This document shows positions 1 to 6,370 of a stretch of 10,856 nucleotides of DNA, piece after piece. The position numbers were made by a program, and so were the translations under genes. The notes under the pieces are model-generated. The model was not told where the DNA came from, searched no databases, and worked only from the letters and a program-made list of their open reading frames with translations. Source of the DNA: Clostridia bacterium (GTDB lineage: Bacteria; Bacillota; Clostridia; TANB77; CAG-465); the NCBI GenBank assembly GCA_900772475.1, contig CAAHEI010000110.1, positions 1-10,856 on the forward strand, read 5' to 3'. Every line of letters begins with the position of its first letter. The stretch's first letter is position 1.

Positions 1-109
1 ATCAGATGAGGATAAACTAATAATAGAGGTAACAAATGATGGAAGAGTAGATATGGAAGATATCTATAAAATGTTGAAATACATAGCTGGAAAAATTACA
101 GTTTTATGA
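1..109 (+). CDS. C-terminal end of a protein with a dockerin-like calcium loop (partial)
   Basis: The reading frame is open from the left edge and ends at TGA 107-109, giving 35 residues. They contain EVTNDGRVDMEDIYKMLKYI, which resembles the second half of a type I dockerin: a 12-residue calcium loop with D at position 5, G at 6 and D at 12, followed by the helix L-x-x-Y. Loop positions 1 and 3 are E and T rather than the usual D and N, so the loop is imperfect. A dockerin normally sits at the C terminus of a secreted protein and docks onto a cohesin; the next gene carries a cohesin-like domain, which supports the reading. Only the tail is visible, so the catalytic or binding part is unknown. 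An unrelated EF-hand-like end is the alternative. Confidence 0.5.
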   Translation, partial: SDEDKLIIEVTNDGRVDMEDIYKMLKYIAGKITVL

Positions 110-161
110 CAAAATACATAATACTGTAATCAAAATATAACATAAAAAATGTAGATTTAAG

Positions 162-190
162 TTGTTTTTTTGAACTTTATAGTGTATAAT
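162..190 (+). promoter_or_regulatory. Sigma-A type promoter of the cohesin/BIG2 surface protein
   Basis: TTGTTT at 162-167 and a perfect TATAAT at 185-190 are separated by 17 bases. Transcription would begin near 197, leaving a leader of about 148 bases before the start codon at 345. Consensus matching only. Confidence 0.55.
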
Positions 191-197
191 TTATTTG

Positions 198-306
198 AAA
201 AGATTTGTAAGTTCATATTATTTATTAGAACCCAATCTTTATATGGAACATCTTTTACAGTTTTATTCTAGAGCTATTTATATTTTTTGTGATGGAATAT
301 AAATAG
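198..306 (+). promoter_or_regulatory. Structured 5' leader with two stem-loops
   Basis: The predicted leader starts with a nested stem: AAAGATT (199-205) pairs with AATCTTT (234-240), and GTTC (211-214) pairs with GAAC (228-231). A second hairpin pairs CTATTTATATT (274-284) with AATATAAATAG (296-306), 11 perfect pairs around an 11-base loop, ending 24 bases before the ribosome binding site. Neither has a U-run, so they are not simple terminators. They could stabilise the mRNA or control translation. No known riboswitch class is recognised. Confidence 0.3.
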
Positions 307-344
307 ATAAAAAACATCACATTTATGAAAGGAAGAGGAAAGAT

Positions 345-2630
345 ATGAAACAAAAATTTAAAAAAATGTTTGCTTTAGTAACAACATTTGCTATGACATT
401 ATCATTAATTGCACCAAATTTTGCTAAAGCTGCAGAACCAGAAGATAATAATATTACTGACGCCTCTCCTGTAATATCTGTTACAACTGATAAAACAGAA
501 TTACATAGAGGAGATGAAGTTACAGCAACTGTATCAGTAAATACAAAACAGGTTGCAAACTTAGTAGCATTACAAATATACTTAGCATATGATAACAATG
601 TATTTGAACCAATTGATAGTGAGCCACAAGTTAAACTAGATGCAAGAAAAAAGACATTGATTGAATATGCTTACCGTGAGGATGCTCCTATTGCATACTA
701 TGGATTAGCAGTTATGGAGGGTGGAGAGAACTTTAGCTGGAATGGTGAGATGTTATCTGCTAAGTTTAAAGTAAAAGAAGATGCAAAAGTAGGTGAAACA
801 TCATTCTATTTTGCTAATGGTGATGAAACTAAAGGTCAAAAAGACTTTTTAACAAGTTTGTATGAAGATGCTGAAAATTCCTCACAAGGAAAAGATCCAA
901 ATGCTAGCAGTGAAACTAAAAAAGTTCCAACAAAATGTGTTGATACAAAAGTAAATGTAACAGCACCTTTAAAATCAATTAGCTTTAATAAAGCAGCAGA
1001 AACTTCAAAAATAAACTTAGGATCATCTGAGACTTTAGTTGTTGTATATGATCCTGAAGATACAACAGATGATAAAACAGTAACTTGGAATTCAGATAAT
1101 CCAGATGCTGTAACTGTTGATAATGGAGTTGTAAAGGCTGTAGGTGAAGGTGAAGCTACAGTAACAGCGACTGTAGGTAACAAAGTGGCGTCTATTAAAT
1201 ATTCAGTTAGAATACCACTTGAAAGCATCACAATAAATGGAGATGATACAATGTCTAAAGGTGATGAAAAACCTTTAACTGTAACATATAATCCTGATAA
1301 TACAACAGATGATAAAACTGTAACTTGGGAATCTTCAGACCCAGCATGTATTTCTATTGATCAAAATGGAAAAATGACAGCTAAAAGAGGAGGTACTGCT
1401 ACAATAACGGCTACTGTTGGAGAAATACAAGCTACTAAAGATGTATCAGTTATTGTACACATTGATAGTGTATCTCTAAGTGGTGATGATACAATTCTTA
1501 AAAATGAATCTAAAAGATTAACTGCTGTAATTGAACCAGAAGATGCTACTGATGATAGGACTGTTACATGGAGTAGTTCAAATGAGGATGTTCTTTTTGT
1601 TGATCAAAATGGTCAAATGAGAGGTAAAAAGGAAGGAACAGCTACAATAAAAGCTGTTGTAGCCGGAAAAGAAGCTACAAAAGATGTTACTGTTCAAGAA
1701 ATTCATATTAACTCAATCTCAATTGATGGTGAAGATCAATTTGAAATGATAAAAAATCAAACTAAAAATCTTAAAGTTAATTTTGATCCAGAAAATACTA
1801 CTGACGATAAGAATGTAACATGGACTTCTACAAATGAAGATGTTGCAACAGTAGATGAAAATGGAAATGTAAAAGCTTTAAAAGAAGGAAATGCTGCAAT
1901 AATTGCAAGTGTTGGTAACTTTACAGATACAGTTAATGTAGAAGTAAAAGAAATTCATATAGATTCTGTAGTAATAAATGAATTGGATGATACATTTACA
2001 AGAGGAGATGAATTTAAATTCTCAGCAACATATTTGCCAGAGAATGCAACAGATGATAATAAAACTGTAGTTTGGAAATCATCAGATCCAAATGTTGGAA
2101 CAATAGATGAAAATGGTAACTTCATTGCTTTATCTGAAGGTACGACAACTATAACTGCATCAATTGGAAATCATGCTGGTGTTTTAAGAGTGAATGTAAA
2201 AGAAAATCATATGACTGGGTTTAAATTACTTCAAAATGAAGGTGAAGTTTTAAATATTGGTGGAACTTCTGAATTAGTTGCACAAATAAATCCAGAGGAT
2301 TGCACAGATATGTATCAAATAGCTTGGAGTTCATCTGATGAATCAATAGCTACAGTTGATGAATATGGAAATGTTAAAGCTTTAAAAGCAGGAAAAGTTG
2401 TAATAAATGCTACAGTTACAACAGAATATAACGAAAAATTTGATGATTCAATTGAAATAAATATACCTGCTAAAGAAGTAATATCAAATAAAGATAATGG
2501 AGCAACTAATGCAAGTGAAACTACATCTCCAAAAACTGGTGATACAACTGTTGTTTTAGCAACTGTATTAATGTTAGGTGCAACAATTACTTTAGTTGCC
2601 ACTAAAAAAAGAATTGCTAAAGAAAAATAA
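345..2630 (+). CDS. Wall-anchored surface protein: cohesin-like domain, six BIG2 Ig-like repeats, SPKTG sortase signal
   Basis: This 761-residue exported protein begins with a signal peptide (lysines at 2-7, hydrophobic core, likely cut after AKA at residues 28-30). Residues about 42-206 look like a cohesin-type beta-sandwich: a start in SVTTDKTELHRGDEVTATV, then LQIYLAYDNNVFEP. Six BIG2 repeats of 81-84 residues follow, starting near residues 209, 292, 373, 455, 539 and 623, each with a TDD.TVTW and a VD.NG.VKA type motif. The C terminus has SPKTGD at 728-733, a hydrophobic stretch and the basic tail KKRIAKEK, a sortase signal of the (S/P)PxTG type known from clostridial class B sortase. The start is fixed by GGAAGAGG at 331-338. 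Role inferred: a rigid stalk displaying a dockerin-binding module on the cell wall; adhesion is an alternative. Confidence 0.85.
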   Translation: MKQKFKKMFALVTTFAMTLSLIAPNFAKAAEPEDNNITDASPVISVTTDKTELHRGDEVTATVSVNTKQVANLVALQIYLAYDNNVFEPIDSEPQVKLDARKKTLIEYAYREDAPIAYYGLAVMEGGENFSWNGEMLSAKFKVKEDAKVGETSFYFANGDETKGQKDFLTSLYEDAENSSQGKDPNASSETKKVPTKCVDTKVNVTAPLKSISFNKAAETSKINLGSSETLVVVYDPEDTTDDKTVTWNSDNPDAVTVDNGVVKAVGEGEATVTATVGNKVASIKYSVRIPLESITINGDDTMSKGDEKPLTVTYNPDNTTDDKTVTWESSDPACISIDQNGKMTAKRGGTATITATVGEIQATKDVSVIVHIDSVSLSGDDTILKNESKRLTAVIEPEDATDDRTVTWSSSNEDVLFVDQNGQMRGKKEGTATIKAVVAGKEATKDVTVQEIHINSISIDGEDQFEMIKNQTKNLKVNFDPENTTDDKNVTWTSTNEDVATVDENGNVKALKEGNAAIIASVGNFTDTVNVEVKEIHIDSVVINELDDTFTRGDEFKFSATYLPENATDDNKTVVWKSSDPNVGTIDENGNFIALSEGTTTITASIGNHAGVLRVNVKENHMTGFKLLQNEGEVLNIGGTSELVAQINPEDCTDMYQIAWSSSDESIATVDEYGNVKALKAGKVVINATVTTEYNEKFDDSIEINIPAKEVISNKDNGATNASETTSPKTGDTTVVLATVLMLGATITLVATKKRIAKEK

Positions 2631-2674
2631 TAAATATATGAATTAAAAATTAGAGGCTTAAAAAGTCAAATTAA

Positions 2675-2718
2675 AAATAATAGTTGAGTTCAATTTTGAA
2701 CTTGACTATTATTTTTTT
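2675..2718 (+). terminator. Rho-independent terminator of the surface-protein gene
   Basis: An 18-base arm starting AAATAATAG pairs with the arm TGAACTTGACTATTATTT, all paired with two G-U wobbles and a loop of about four bases, followed directly by a T-run. It lies 45 bases after the stop codon. Confidence 0.9.
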
Positions 2719-2770
2719 CAAAAATTTATTAATAATAAACTAAATTTATTATAATTTTTACAATTTCTAG

Positions 2771-2799
2771 TGGCAATTGTAATTGTTTTGGTGTATAAT
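2771..2799 (+). promoter_or_regulatory. Possible upstream promoter for the nucleotidase
   Basis: A perfect TATAAT at 2794-2799 has a weak upstream hexamer TGGCAA at 2771-2776, with a 17-base spacer. It is about 150 bases before the coding start. A TATAAT is easily found by chance in DNA this AT-rich. Confidence 0.3.
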
Positions 2800-2901
2800 G
2801 TTTTTCAGCTTTTTTTCTTTTGGATTTTTTTTACAGATCCTAATTCTGTTTATTATTTTAAATATAATATATATCTTTATCTATAAAATTTCTAATTTCT
2901 C

Positions 2902-2930
2902 TAGATTTATTTTAGTTATTAATGTATAAT
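2902..2930 (+). promoter_or_regulatory. Proximal promoter of the nucleotidase-pilin unit
   Basis: TATAAT at 2925-2930 lies 17 bases after the weak hexamer TAGATT (2902-2907). Transcription would begin near 2937, just ahead of the strong ribosome binding site TGGAGG at 2948-2952, giving a leader of about 22 bases. An ATG at 2932 would be upstream of this start site, which argues against its use. Confidence 0.5.
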
Positions 2931-2958
2931 AATGTCATACATAGTTTGGAGGTTAAGC

Positions 2959-3549
2959 ATGAATATAGGGATAGATATTGATAATACACTTACTGATATA
3001 GAAAAAGAATTATTTGAGGCTGCAAATAAATATACTAAGAGTATAAATCCAAGTTTTGAATATATGAAAACTGTAAAATATGATGGATTTACAAATATAG
3101 CTGATTTCTATATAGATATATTTGGTTGGAAAGAGAAACAAGTAGAAAATTTTTTTAGAAATGAAAGAATTAAAGTTGTTGACAGTGCTGTTCCAAGAAA
3201 AGGGGTAGTAAAGGTTTTAAAAGAGTTAAAATCCAAAGGACATAAAATATATATTGTAACTGCAAGAACAGATAAATATGATGATATGCCATATGAAAGA
3301 GCAAAAAAATGGCTTGATAAAAATGAAATTGTATATGATAAGCTTATTATAGGGGCAACTGATAAAGTAAAAGTATGTCAAGAGTATAATATTAAAATTT
3401 TTATAGATGATCAATTAAACAATTGTCTTAAAATTGCAGAAAATGGCATAAAGGTAATTAGAATTACAAATATAAAAAAAGAATATGCAAATATTTTGAA
3501 TATGTGGAATTTTAATCAAGTATTAGAATATATAAAAAAGTTAAAGTAG
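2959..3549 (+). CDS. 5'(3')-deoxyribonucleotidase-like HAD hydrolase (NT5C / YqfW type)
   Basis: A cytosolic phosphohydrolase of 196 residues. The HAD core is visible: motif I IGIDIDNTLTD with nucleophile D6 and D8, motif II IVTART with T101, a lysine at 136 or 138 for motif III, and motif IV FIDDQ with D150 and D151. The layout, with the cap inserted between motifs I and II, fits the NT5C family (PF06941), which removes phosphate from deoxynucleoside monophosphates; B. subtilis YqfW is of similar length. ATG 2959 is chosen because TTGGAGG sits 7 bases upstream; the in-frame ATG at 2932 has no such site and lies before the predicted transcript start. The substrate is inferred from the family only. 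The next gene follows after 12 bases, so the two are probably co-transcribed. Confidence 0.8.
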   Translation: MNIGIDIDNTLTDIEKELFEAANKYTKSINPSFEYMKTVKYDGFTNIADFYIDIFGWKEKQVENFFRNERIKVVDSAVPRKGVVKVLKELKSKGHKIYIVTARTDKYDDMPYERAKKWLDKNEIVYDKLIIGATDKVKVCQEYNIKIFIDDQLNNCLKIAENGIKVIRITNIKKEYANILNMWNFNQVLEYIKKLK

Positions 3550-3561
3550 GTGAATATAAAA

Positions 3562-3990
3562 GTGAGAAAAGGTATAAGTTTGTCAACTTTGGTTATTGCT
3601 ATAACTGTCATGTTAATTTTGGTTTCTTCTGTATCTGTTATTGGGAGTTCGTCTATAAATTCAGCTAATTTTGAGGAATATAAATCTCAAATTGAAAGAG
3701 TTTCAGATGAAGTTAATATTTATTCAAATGAAAATGGAAGCTTGCCAGTTACAAATCAAAGTATAGCTATAAACTCATTGGGAAATGATTTTTTAGAACA
3801 AGTTAAGGAAAATGGAGATTTGACAAATAAATTTTACGTTATAGATATATCAAAGTTAGATGATTATAATATAAAAAAAGGAAAGGGAACAGCAGAAAAC
3901 AAGGATGTTTTTTTAGTTTGTGATAATACAAATAACGTATATTATTTAAAAGGGTTTAAATATAGAGGAAAAATATATTTTAGTTTTTAG
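3562..3990 (+). CDS. Pilin-like small membrane protein with a prepilin-type N terminus
   Basis: A 142-residue protein starting MRKGISLSTLVIAITVML. A short basic leader ending in glycine, then a long hydrophobic helix (about residues 5-28) and a hydrophilic domain of about 110 residues is the plan of type IV pilins and pseudopilins, cut by prepilin peptidase after G4. The usual glutamate at mature position 5 is threonine here; similar KGIxL leaders lacking it are common in Clostridia. The C-terminal domain (two internal cysteine-poor beta-rich segments ending KYRGKIYFSF) is not recognised. GTG 3562 is preferred because AGGTGA (3548-3553) lies 8 bases upstream and overlaps the stop of the nucleotidase; GTG 3550 would lack a ribosome binding site. 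No pilus ATPase or platform gene is in the window. Confidence 0.65.
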   Translation: MRKGISLSTLVIAITVMLILVSSVSVIGSSSINSANFEEYKSQIERVSDEVNIYSNENGSLPVTNQSIAINSLGNDFLEQVKENGDLTNKFYVIDISKLDDYNIKKGKGTAENKDVFLVCDNTNNVYYLKGFKYRGKIYFSF

Positions 3991-4004
3991 AAGATATATC
4001 AATG

Positions 4005-4135
4005 TCAACATTGTGTAACTGATCATGTAAAATTAATAAGACTTTGATTAGTAAGAGTTTATCTGTTAGCTAGCTATAGTTAATATTAAATTAAAAATTA
4101 CGGTTTGAGTCACTTAAAACAATCTACAATGTTGA
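4005..4135 (+). repeat. Inverted repeat bracketing the pilin-dus intergenic segment
   Basis: TCAACATTGT (4005-4014) is repeated in perfect inverted form as ACAATGTTGA (4126-4135). Allowing a six-base insertion in the left arm, the match extends outward to about 13 bases (TATATCAA..CATTGT). Between them lie TAGCTAGCTA (self-complementary, near 4067) and the dyad GTTTGAGTCACTTAAAAC (4103-4120). No coding is visible in this 222-base gap. It could be a small MITE-like element or a regulatory dyad before dus. Confidence 0.35.
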
Positions 4136-4212
4136 TATAAAATATAAATAGAAAGGGATTAGTCAATAAGAAATTAATTAATATTTCTATAAGATTAATT
4201 ATACGTGAAAAG

Positions 4213-5196
4213 ATGGATAAACATTTAAAAGAAATAAAAGTTGGGAGTATCATATTAAAAAATAATGTTTTTTTGGCACCAATGGCTGGAGTTACAGATA
4301 TAGCTTTTAGAAAAATTGTAAGAGATGTATCATTACCTGCACTTACTTTTACTGAAATGGCCAGTAGTAAAGCAATGGAGTTTGGAAGTAATAAAACAGA
4401 AAAATTACTTAAAATACCGGAATATGAAAGACCATCTGCAGTGCAGATATTTGGAAGTAATAAAACAGTTATATCTGATACTATAAAAAAATTAAATGAA
4501 GATGAAAGCATTGATATCATTGATATAAATATGGGTTGTCCTGCTCCTAAGCTTGTAAAAAATGGAGATGGGGCAGGGCTTCTTTTAGATTTAAAAAACG
4601 TAGAAAGTATTGTAAAAGAAGCTGTAAAAGTATCAACTAAACCAATAACGGTAAAAACAAGAAAAGGATTTAATGAAGAAAGAATAACGGCGGTGGATGT
4701 TGCAAAAATATGTAATGATAATGGAGTAGCTTTCGTAACTATTCATGGAAGAACAAGAGAACAGTATTACGCAGGACAAGCTGATTTAGATATAATACGA
4801 AAAGTTAAAGAAAGTGTTAAAATACCAGTTATTGGAAATGGAGATATAATAAATTGTGAGACAGCAAAAAGAATGTTTGAATATACTGGTTGTGATGGAA
4901 TAATGGTTGCAAGAGGTGCACAGGGAAATCCTTGGGTATTTAAAAGTATTTTAGAAGAAAATGATTATATACCTTCTCTTGAAGAATTATTTAATGTAAT
5001 ATATAAGCATATAGAATATCAACTAGAAATTGATGATAAAAAACAAGCTAACTTAAAATTAAGAAAACACATTGCATGGTATTTAAAAGGATTAAATGGT
5101 AGTAGTAAAATACGAGATGAAGTGAATAAATCTGAAGATATTGAAACCACTAAAAAAATATTAAAAAATTATTATAATAAGTTAAAAGAAAATTAA
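4213..5196 (+). CDS. dusB: tRNA-dihydrouridine synthase (DusB type)
   Basis: An FMN-dependent enzyme that reduces uridines in the tRNA D-loop. The 327 residues begin with the flavin-binding strand VFLAPMAGVTDIAFRK near residues 19-34. The catalytic cysteine C109 lies in NMGCPAPK, followed by K148/R150 in TVKTRKGF and H178 in TIHGRTREQYYAG; phosphate-binding strands VIGNGDI and GIMVARGAQGNPW come later. Length and motif order are those of bacterial Dus. The helical C-terminal region includes ANLKLRKHIAWYLKG. The ribosome binding site is weak (GTGAAAAG just before ATG 4213), and the frame is open further upstream without a usable start, so this start is accepted. No clear terminator follows. 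Assignment to subfamily B rather than A or C is by overall resemblance. Confidence 0.92.
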   Translation: MDKHLKEIKVGSIILKNNVFLAPMAGVTDIAFRKIVRDVSLPALTFTEMASSKAMEFGSNKTEKLLKIPEYERPSAVQIFGSNKTVISDTIKKLNEDESIDIIDINMGCPAPKLVKNGDGAGLLLDLKNVESIVKEAVKVSTKPITVKTRKGFNEERITAVDVAKICNDNGVAFVTIHGRTREQYYAGQADLDIIRKVKESVKIPVIGNGDIINCETAKRMFEYTGCDGIMVARGAQGNPWVFKSILEENDYIPSLEELFNVIYKHIEYQLEIDDKKQANLKLRKHIAWYLKGLNGSSKIRDEVNKSEDIETTKKILKNYYNKLKEN

Positions 5197-5274
5197 AAAT
5201 ATATTATATGGGATTTTTGAAATATATTATAAGAATATTTAATTAGATAATTGAATAAAAATATAACCTCCCCT

Positions 5275-5485
5275 TCAATTTAAATTTTTATCTTCAAGCA
5301 ATTCTCTTATAGTTTCTCTATTTAAGTGCTTGTTTGTTCCGGGAATGATAGTTGTTTCATCTTCACCATATCTGTCTATGTATTCAACCATAAGTTTAAA
5401 TACCGTCTTGGTTGGTTTTAAAACATAAAAAAATTTTTGGAACAGAATTCACAATATCTAGCATTCGTTGTTTTACATCAGCCAT
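5275..5485 (-). pseudogene. Frameshifted small gene of unknown function
   Basis: From ATG 5485 the minus strand reads MADVKQRMLDIVNSVPK and then stops early after 29 codons. Shifting frame by one base within an A7T5 tract (5427-5438 on the plus strand) restores a continuous 69-residue reading that ends at TGA 5275-5277, with a hydrophilic end ETTIIPGTNKHLNRETIREL. The total is 211 bases, one more than 70 codons, so one extra base explains the break. A promoter lies just upstream. The ribosome binding site is weak (AAAGTAG). I do not recognise the family. It may be a dead gene, a slippage-controlled gene or a base-calling error. Confidence 0.5.
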
Positions 5486-5501
5486 ATTTATCAACTACTT
5501 T

Positions 5502-5530
5502 CTTATATTTCTAACAATAGTATATTACAA
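5502..5530 (-). promoter_or_regulatory. Minus-strand promoter of the frameshifted small gene
   Basis: Read on the minus strand, TTGTAA (5530-5525) and TATAAG (5507-5502) are 17 bases apart. Transcription would begin near 5495, about 10 bases before ATG 5485. Confidence 0.4.
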
Positions 5531-5649
5531 ATTTAGAAAGAATAATATAGCTTTTTAATATTTAATAAATAATACTTGTTGTGGTGAACTAATTTTTAAG
5601 TAAGCATGATTGTACATGAATTATTAGGTTATAGTATTAGGCCACTAAA

Positions 5650-5692
5650 GTAAAAAGAAAACCAGTTTAGAAGAATTATCTAAACTGGTTTT
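5650..5692 (-). terminator. Rho-independent terminator on the minus strand
   Basis: AAAACCAGTTTAGA (5658-5671) and TCTAAACTGGTTTT (5679-5692) form a perfect 14-pair stem with a 7-base loop. On the minus strand it is followed by the T-rich tail CTTTTTACTTT. It sits 27 bases beyond the end of the broken minus-strand gene. The plus-strand tail is poorer, so it serves mainly leftward transcription, with possible weak bidirectional use. Confidence 0.75.
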
Positions 5693-5718
5693 AGATGATT
5701 ATTTAATTATTTAAATAA

Positions 5719-5993
5719 TCAGAAAAAATTCATACATTTCTTTAATAGCTTTCTTGTTATTGTTATTGAATAATAATATTTTGAATTGATATTATAATCT
5801 TGATAACGCTTTTTTAGTTGTAATAGTTCCTTTTAGATATGCTTTTATTCTCCTGTAAATAATTGTCAATAATTATCGCAAGATAGAAAGCGTATTTAGC
5901 AAAACAAGAATTTTCTTCTCTTAAAAGAATAATGTAAAATTTTAGTTTTTCATCATCACTCTTAAAAAGTAAATTAATGTTATGATTAATATC
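5719..5993 (-). pseudogene. Downstream, broken half of a minus-strand gene of unknown function
   Basis: Directly after the TAA that ends the 66-residue reading frame at 5994, the same frame continues open for 59 codons to TAA 5814-5816, with a protein-like composition (KSDDEKLKFYIILLREENS, FAKYAFYLAIIIDNYLQ). Near the AAAAGG run (plus strand 5829-5834) the sense passes into another frame, reading KELLQLKKRYQDYNINSKYY and ending KKCMNFF at 5719. A third frame gives a shorter end (GTITTKKALSRL, stop at 5792), so the original C terminus is uncertain. No start codon or ribosome binding site belongs to this part alone. Together with the 66-residue ORF it suggests one original gene of about 150 codons. 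Family unknown. Confidence 0.5.
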
Positions 5994-6194
5994 TTATTTG
6001 ATTTTAATCCATGAATCCAGTATATCTGTAATTTTGTCACCACTGTTTATAGTATAGTCCTTATCATCAATTATTGCTGTAAAAGATTCAATATTACTTT
6101 TATCTTCAGACAATATCCTTATTGCATGAAGAATTATTTCAGGAAAACTCATTTCAAAATTAGGAAAATGAGCATAGATAGATGTTTCTTTCAT
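5994..6194 (-). CDS. Small protein of unknown function, possibly the N-terminal part of a broken gene
   Basis: The 66 residues begin MKETSIYAHFPNFEMSFPEI and end GDKITDILDSWIKIK. The start is well supported: AAGGAG (6208-6203) lies 8 bases before ATG 6194, with a promoter further upstream. The protein is soluble, acidic, with no signal peptide, membrane helix or recognised motif. The frame continues open past its TAA for 59 more codons, so the stop may be a nonsense mutation in a longer gene, or this may be a genuine small protein. It is transcribed divergently from ylmH, from a promoter holding a candidate operator. Confidence 0.55.
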   Translation of the reverse strand: MKETSIYAHFPNFEMSFPEIILHAIRILSEDKSNIESFTAIIDDKDYTINSGDKITDILDSWIKIK

Positions 6195-6272
6195 AAGTAA
6201 ATCTCCTTAAAAAATTTTTTGAAAAAATTAATCAAATTAGTTATTTGATTTATATATTTTTTTATAACTAGT

Positions 6273-6301
6273 ATATTACCACATATTGTGGCAAAAGTTA
6301 A
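6273..6301 (-). promoter_or_regulatory. Minus-strand promoter with a dyad operator in its spacer
   Basis: On the minus strand TTAACT (6301-6296) and TAATAT (6278-6273) are 17 bases apart. The spacer contains the dyad CCACATATTGTGG (6279-6291), two 5-base arms around TAT, starting exactly beside the -10 box. That placement is typical of a repressor site. The regulator is unknown. Transcription would begin near 6266, about 70 bases before ATG 6194. Confidence 0.5.
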
Positions 6302-6335
6302 ATTACATAAATATATTGATAGATTAAAAAATTTC

Positions 6336-6364
6336 TTGTAAGAATACGTTATACATGATATAAT
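6336..6364 (+). promoter_or_regulatory. Promoter of ylmH, predicted to give a leaderless mRNA
   Basis: TTGTAA (6336-6341) and a perfect TATAAT (6359-6364) are separated by 17 bases. The start codon ATG is at 6371, only 6 bases after the -10 box, so transcription should begin at or within a base or two of the A of ATG. There is no ribosome binding site between them. Confidence 0.65.
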
Positions 6365-6370
6365 ATATGC

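Noticed and set aside
836..1231. Long minus-strand open frame inside the surface-protein gene
   Set aside because: It is a frame shadow of the repeat-rich coding sequence. It has no ribosome binding site, and its composition mirrors the plus-strand repeats.
2932..2958. Upstream ATG at 2932 as nucleotidase start
   Set aside because: It lies immediately after the -10 box, before the predicted transcript start, and lacks a ribosome binding site. ATG 2959 has TTGGAGG and matches the family's N terminus.
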